In this document: positions 60,368 to 64,000 of the stretch, in pieces
Numbering within the stretch: the first letter of the stretch is position 1
Layout of the letters: every line of letters begins with the position of its first letter
From: Planctomycetota bacterium
Lineage (GTDB): Bacteria; Planctomycetota; UBA8108; UBA1146
Assembly: GCA_018694835.1 (NCBI GenBank)
Contig: JABHOG010000007.1
Span: 37,501 to 101,500 of the forward strand
DNA length: 64,000 bases
Reading direction: 5' to 3'
Program-made: the position numbers and the translations under genes
Notes under the pieces: generated by a model
What the model was told of the DNA's origin: nothing
What the model saw: only the letters and a program-made list of their open reading frames with translations
Databases searched by the model: none

Positions 60368-60891
60368 CGTATCCCGTTTGTTTCACTACACTTAGGGCAA
60401 ATCCAGAGGGTGTCCAGGGGTCCGTCCGGAACCGGGATGTGGCGTCATTGCGACTGCAGACCCCGATCCGTCAGCTGGGAGTGAAAGCGGACGCGCCGCC
60501 ACGGTTGAAGAGACCGCTGCCAGACGGGATGAACCCGCGAGGAGCGAGGAAAACCGCCAAAAGCGAGCGGAGGAGGGCTCCATCCGAGGCTTTTTGGCTA
60601 TTTTCAGAAAAAATCCTCGAGAAACCTTGTTCCGAGGGCATGAGATGTACGGCATCGCTTTTGGGCGGTGCTTTTTTTTTGTGCCCGATCTGGCAGATCT
60701 GCCAGACCGACCGGCTCGATCGTCCGATCCCCGGGGAAGAATCGGCCTCCTGAGCCTGCCTCCTGGCTTCACACGCCTCCTGGCTCCGCAGTTCATCGCG
60801 AGCGCACCCTGTTCATACCCCAGTTTCCCACTCGGTTTCACGCTTGCGGGACCGCACGCTCCTCACGCTCCCTCTATCCTTCACTTGTCCC
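60368..60891. other. Intergenic region with a candidate structured RNA (about 60400-60680)
   Basis: 524 bp between two clear boundaries: the Sec-DUF1573 terminator and the end of the symporter gene. A -10-like TACACT at 60387-60392 could start a plus-strand transcript near 60400, ending at the strong terminator 60652-60680. The about 280-nt interval is G/A-rich with several complementary stretches (CCGCC-AAAAGCGA-GCGG near 60561; GGAGGGCTCC near 60573) and no convincing reading frame. It does not match tmRNA, RNase P or SRP RNA landmarks that I know. 60681-60891 shows nothing recognisable. Confidence 0.4.
60652..60680 (+). terminator. Strong rho-independent terminator of an unassigned transcript
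   Basis: Stem GCATCGC / GCGGTGC (one G-T pair), loop TTTTGG, then nine T residues. No gene ends upstream on the plus strand within 375 bp, which argues for a non-coding transcript. Confidence 0.85.
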
Positions 60892-62661
60892 TCACTCTTT
60901 CTGATCGTTTCGGGGGAACTCTCCCGCCTTCAGCTTGCGGTCGTACTCTCGCAGTGAAGCCACCGCCAGGCCGCCGAGCAGGATCACGATGGGGATGTTG
61001 ACCACCAGCATCGTGCCGGTGCCAAGATCAGCCAGTAATAGCATTTGCGTGGTGTCATCGATGCTGGTGGCTCCGACGATGGCGAGGATCAGGAATGCGA
61101 TCTTGTAGGGAAGTACACCGGCATTTCCGAACAGATAAGTGACTCCCTTCTCGCCGTAATAGGACCAGGAGATCATCGTCGAGATGGCAAAGAGCCACGC
61201 CGCCAGGGTCACCAGGTATTTGCCGAGACCATCGAAGACACGGTCAAAGGCGATCGCCGTCAACTGCGCTCCTTCATGCTCCTTGAAGACCCCCGCACCG
61301 CCACCTTCGACCTGCTGGATGTGGATCTCTCCGGGAACTCCATCCCAGATACTCTTGGTCAGTTCCACGGCCTTCCACTCGATGACCAGAATTTCTGCAG
61401 CATCCGGTTTGGCCTCATTCGCAACGATCTTGCCCTGGATCTTGAGCGTCGATCCTCCGGTATTTTGACTCTTGAGCCCGGTCACGTCGGCGAGCAGGAA
61501 GACCTTGTCTCCCTTCGACCAGGGACCATGCAACGGCTCGGGGAGATCACTGATCGATGCGTTGGTGTTCACATCATAGTGAAATGCGTCATCACTCTCG
61601 GCCGCCACGACGAGTTTCACTTCGGCGCCGAGCGGTCCGATCGCCTCTCGATTCCAGGTTCCGGTGGTGAGGATCACCAGTGCGGTGAGGGTGCAGATAC
61701 AGATGGTGTCGATAAAGGGGCCGATGCCGCCGACGATCCCCTCCCGGGCGGGCTCCCCCGTCTTGGCTGCTGCGTGGGCGATGGGGGCCGATCCCTGCCC
61801 CGCCTCGTTGGAGAAGAGTGCCCGCTTCATGCCGACCATGAAGGCAAAGCCCAGCGTCCCCCCGACAAAGGCACCCTGCGATTCGAGCGGTGCGAAGGCA
61901 CTCTGGAAGATCAAGGCAAAGGTCGCCGGAATCTCGCCCGCCTTCACCACCAGCACCGCAAGGCCAGCCAACAGATACAGCAGGCACATCAGCGGCACCA
62001 GTTTCCCGGCCACCGTACCGATGCGTCGAATGCCTCCGATGATCACCATCCCCACGACCAGTGCGAGGATGATGCCGGTGGCGATCTTCGGCACTCCGAA
62101 GTAACTCTGGGTCAGAAGGGCGACATTCCACGACTGGAACATGTTGCCGCCGGTGATGGTGGAGATGATCAGGGTGACACAGAAGATGCCTCCGATGACG
62201 CTTCCCATCGTCGCCCACATACCACCCTTCTTACCCATCACATGGCGTACCACATGCATGGCGCCACCGCTGGGGTTGTCAGGATCGGAGGTGTCTCGAA
62301 ACATCATCGCCAGGGTGATCTCGATGGTCTTGAGCGCCATGCCGAAGAAACCGACCACCCACATCCAGAAGAGAGCGCCCGGCCCACCGAGCGAGATCGC
62401 CAGTGCCACGCCACCGATGTTACCGAGACCGACCGTCGCCGACAGAGCCGCCGACAGCGCCTGGAAGTGGCTGATCGCTCCCGGATCATCGGGATCGTCG
62501 TAGATCCCTCGAATCACATCGATGCCGTGAGTCATCACCCGATACTGGGTAAATCGACTCCACACGGTGAAGAGCACCCCTGCCCCCAGCAATCCGATGA
62601 AGGTCGGAGGACTCCAGATCAACGCGCCAATCTCTTCGATGAAATTCCAGAACTGGTCCAA
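60892..62661 (-). CDS. Alanine/glycine:cation symporter (AGCS family) with an inserted soluble domain
   Basis: 589 residues from TTG 62661, chosen because GGGAAGGAACAG precedes it and the product begins like other family members. Family motifs are SATVGLGNIGGVALAISLGGPG, the GMALKTIEITLAMMFR helix, MKRALFSNEAGQGSAPIAHAAA and SWSYYGEKGVTYLFG. It takes up alanine or glycine with Na+. Between two TM helices (about residues 345-460) is a hydrophilic block of about 110 residues not found in typical 450-500-residue AGCS proteins; it looks beta-rich (GSTLKIQGKIVANEAKPD). The downstream half resumes the normal fold. Confidence 0.92.
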   Translation of the reverse strand: MDQFWNFIEEIGALIWSPPTFIGLLGAGVLFTVWSRFTQYRVMTHGIDVIRGIYDDPDDPGAISHFQALSAALSATVGLGNIGGVALAISLGGPGALFWMWVVGFFGMALKTIEITLAMMFRDTSDPDNPSGGAMHVVRHVMGKKGGMWATMGSVIGGIFCVTLIISTITGGNMFQSWNVALLTQSYFGVPKIATGIILALVVGMVIIGGIRRIGTVAGKLVPLMCLLYLLAGLAVLVVKAGEIPATFALIFQSAFAPLESQGAFVGGTLGFAFMVGMKRALFSNEAGQGSAPIAHAAAKTGEPAREGIVGGIGPFIDTICICTLTALVILTTGTWNREAIGPLGAEVKLVVAAESDDAFHYDVNTNASISDLPEPLHGPWSKGDKVFLLADVTGLKSQNTGGSTLKIQGKIVANEAKPDAAEILVIEWKAVELTKSIWDGVPGEIHIQQVEGGGAGVFKEHEGAQLTAIAFDRVFDGLGKYLVTLAAWLFAISTMISWSYYGEKGVTYLFGNAGVLPYKIAFLILAIVGATSIDDTTQMLLLADLGTGTMLVVNIPIVILLGGLAVASLREYDRKLKAGEFPRNDQKE

Positions 62662-62778
62662 GGTGCTGTTCCTTCCCGGGAAATGTTCAACGGCTGGATC
62701 GAGCTCCCGCCGAAGTCGAACCCTAGGCAATCCGCGGCTTCGATACAAGGGTCGAGAAGATCTCGTCGCGGCAGGTCG

Positions 62779-62823
62779 CCTCGAAAGCAGTCGGTCGAGT
62801 CACCTCGAAAGCAGTCGATCGAG
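62779..62823. repeat. Direct repeat across the 3' end of the dehydratase gene (24-bp period)
   Basis: CCTCGAAAGCAGTCG plus (G/A)TCGAG occurs at 62779 and again at 62803. The dehydratase stop (62800-62802) lies between them, so one copy is coding and the other is trailer. Confidence 0.85.
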
Positions 62824-63786
62824 CCGCTGGGGCGAGACATTACCACCACTTACCACAGCCACGTGGGTCCCCCCGGCCAGCACCGTTCCCGGTGGACTGG
62901 CCAGCAGTGGCGCCGACGAGCAGGCGCCACTCGGCTCCGCCCCGATCCCGCAGTCCTGCTGCAAGATCCTCAGGGTGGAGATCAGCTGCTCCTCGCAGAT
63001 CTGGTGCGGCTCCACTCCTGCGGCGCGTAACAGCTGCCAGTTGAGTTCCCCCACCGTCAGCGGCAGTAATCCGTCCGCCTCCGATCGAGTTTCTTCCAGA
63101 TGGAGCCTTTGATCGCTCGCGAGCGATCTCGCCAGCGCCGCCGATCCCTCCGGTTCGACGGTGTGAACCGTGCATTCCGGCATCTCGATCGCTGCCGTGG
63201 CGGCACAGCCCGCCGACAATCCTCCCCCACCCACGGGAACCCACAGATGGTCGGGAGCGCCTCCCAGTTGCTCGATCAGTTCCAGTACCAAGGTACCCTG
63301 CCCCGAGATGATCCACTCGTGATCAAAGGGGGGCACGATCACCCAGCCGCGCTCCGCTGCGATCTGCTCGGCACGTAGCTTGCGCTCGTCGGTGGTCGGG
63401 CCGACCTGCACCAGTTCCGCCCCCGCCTCGATGATGGCGCCCGCCTTGACCGGGTCGATGCTGTCGGGAGCCACCACCAGGGCGGCGATCCCCATCGCAG
63501 ACGCCACCTCGGAAACTGCCCGACCATGATTGCCGCTGGAATAGGTCAACACCCCCGCAGGATCGTGCTCGGCGACCAGACGAGCCATGAAATGAGCCGC
63601 CCCCCTCGCCTTGAAGGACCCGGAGATCTGCTGATTCTCCAGTTTCAACAGCAGTCGATCAGGGCCCGCAGCCACCAGCTCCCGGGGCACTGGCTGCAGC
63701 GGGGTGGGAACCACTCGAGGTTTGATCCACTCCCTCGCTTCGCCAGCCAGCTGAGCGATCGACTTCAATCGGGGGTCCGTCTTCAT
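62800..63786 (-). CDS. PLP-dependent threonine dehydratase/serine racemase-like enzyme
   Basis: 328 residues of the fold-type II PLP family. The PLP Lys is in SGSFKARGA, the substrate loop is TYSSGNHGRAVSE, the phosphate-binding Gly loop is PVGGGGLSAGCAAT, and a Ser-rich region near the C-terminus (EPSGACSSAPLL) follows. There is no regulatory ACT domain, as in catabolic threonine dehydratases and serine racemases. It deaminates Thr/Ser to 2-oxoacids or interconverts Ser enantiomers. The neighbour symporter carrying Ala/Gly suggests amino-acid use. The start ATG 63786 has a GGAAGGAA ribosome site. Confidence 0.9.
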   Translation of the reverse strand: MKTDPRLKSIAQLAGEAREWIKPRVVPTPLQPVPRELVAAGPDRLLLKLENQQISGSFKARGAAHFMARLVAEHDPAGVLTYSSGNHGRAVSEVASAMGIAALVVAPDSIDPVKAGAIIEAGAELVQVGPTTDERKLRAEQIAAERGWVIVPPFDHEWIISGQGTLVLELIEQLGGAPDHLWVPVGGGGLSAGCAATAAIEMPECTVHTVEPEGSAALARSLASDQRLHLEETRSEADGLLPLTVGELNWQLLRAAGVEPHQICEEQLISTLRILQQDCGIGAEPSGACSSAPLLASPPGTVLAGGTHVAVVSGGNVSPQRLDRLLSR

Positions 63787-64000
63787 CGGTCGATTCCTTC
63801 CAGGTCACGGGATCGCTCCACAGCAAGAACCGCCACGATTTCAAAGACGCAGATCCAATGATCCGCACCGGCAACCTTGATGGTGCCCGATTCGCTGCCT
63901 ATCTTACGCAGCGTTGTGCAGGGGAAGCAGCAGAATCACCCACCTCCCGCCAGTGGAACCACGGTGACTGCTCCATCTACACACCCTTGACAGTGTAACC
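63787..64000. other. Region upstream of the dehydratase gene to the window edge
   Basis: 214 bp. A perfect -35 hexamer TTGACA lies at 63987-63992 on the plus strand, pointing out of the window, and may serve a gene beyond it. A 46-codon frame (63857-63997) has no ribosome site and is probably not coding. Confidence 0.4.

Noticed and set aside
60395-60650. 6S, tmRNA, RNase P or SRP RNA in the candidate ncRNA region
   Set aside because: None of the signature sequences that I know for these RNAs is present, so the RNA is left unassigned.
60313-60753. A 146-codon frame in the symporter-DUF1573 gap
   Set aside because: Arg/Pro-rich with no ribosome site; it crosses two terminators.
61045-63030. 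A 661-codon plus-strand open frame opposite the symporter
   Set aside because: It is the shadow of the AGCS gene: His/Asp/Gly-rich composition with no fold, no ribosome site, and a well-identified gene on the other strand.

Overview
The window is a dense, GC-rich (about 60% by eye) bacterial chromosome segment with about 50 protein genes and no rRNA, tRNA or CRISPR that I can see. A planctomycete-like organism (Planctomycetota or a close PVC relative) fits best. The evidence is a DUF1080 plus beta-propeller plus CxxCH haem-domain protein, HEAT/von Willebrand-A proteins, secreted enzymes ending in dockerin-like repeats and a CG-DPT-D tail, and Gram-negative envelope genes (beta-barrels, RND exporter, LpxB-N protein). 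This is inference from protein families; no phylogenetic marker is present.

Layout. 1-4.1 kb: the end of queF, lexA with an SOS box and a small partner gene, a HEAT/VWA protein and a lipoprotein. 4.1-15.8 kb: lipid metabolism and transport, with fadE, a DUF1302-DUF1329-YCF48-RND exporter operon, a hotdog thioesterase, an SDR and a crotonase. 15.9-24.1 kb: dinB under an SOS box, a nitrilase-family amidohydrolase, a HlyD/ABC/FtsX/FtsX exporter, a GT2 glycosyltransferase and an LpxB-N protein. 24.1-32.7 kb: an EamA transporter and a nine-gene Mrp-type antiporter operon with three NuoL/M/N paralogues and a fused A-tail/B subunit. 32.7-39.5 kb: hemH, a small barrel protein, a glycerate-3-kinase-like enzyme and a large haem-domain protein. 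39.2-41.7 kb: a 289-bp direct repeat bracketing a redoxin gene and a beheaded pgpA. 41.8-49.5 kb: a large secreted serine protease and the error-prone polymerase gene dnaE2 under an SOS box. 49.5-55.2 kb: NamZ, three small membrane proteins and a RuBisCO-like protein, divergent from two tandem GAPDH genes, the first lacking the catalytic cysteine. 55.3-60.3 kb: a dockerin-tagged LPMO and the selenoprotein cluster. 60.3-64 kb: a possible structured RNA, an alanine/glycine:cation symporter and a threonine-dehydratase-like enzyme.

The most unusual content is at 56.4-60.3 kb. Two divergently oriented secreted redox-type proteins each have an in-frame TGA exactly where the family has a redox cysteine: a TlpA/thioredoxin-like protein with U-G-P-C and a DUF1573 protein with U-G-C. 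Each TGA is followed by a hairpin placed like a bacterial SECIS. A Cys-containing DUF1573 paralogue lies between them. TGA is the ordinary stop codon elsewhere here, so the simplest reading is two selenoproteins, one in a family for which I know no described selenocysteine form.

A second coherent system is an SOS regulon: lexA, dinB and dnaE2 each carry the palindrome GCGAAC-N4-GTTC(G/A)C fused to a -10-like ATCCTG, and the dinB and dnaE2 sites are identical over 25 bp. A third theme is the abundance of short tandem duplications (7-24 bp units, all different) at gene ends and starts, including one that triplicates a Shine-Dalgarno plus TTG start.
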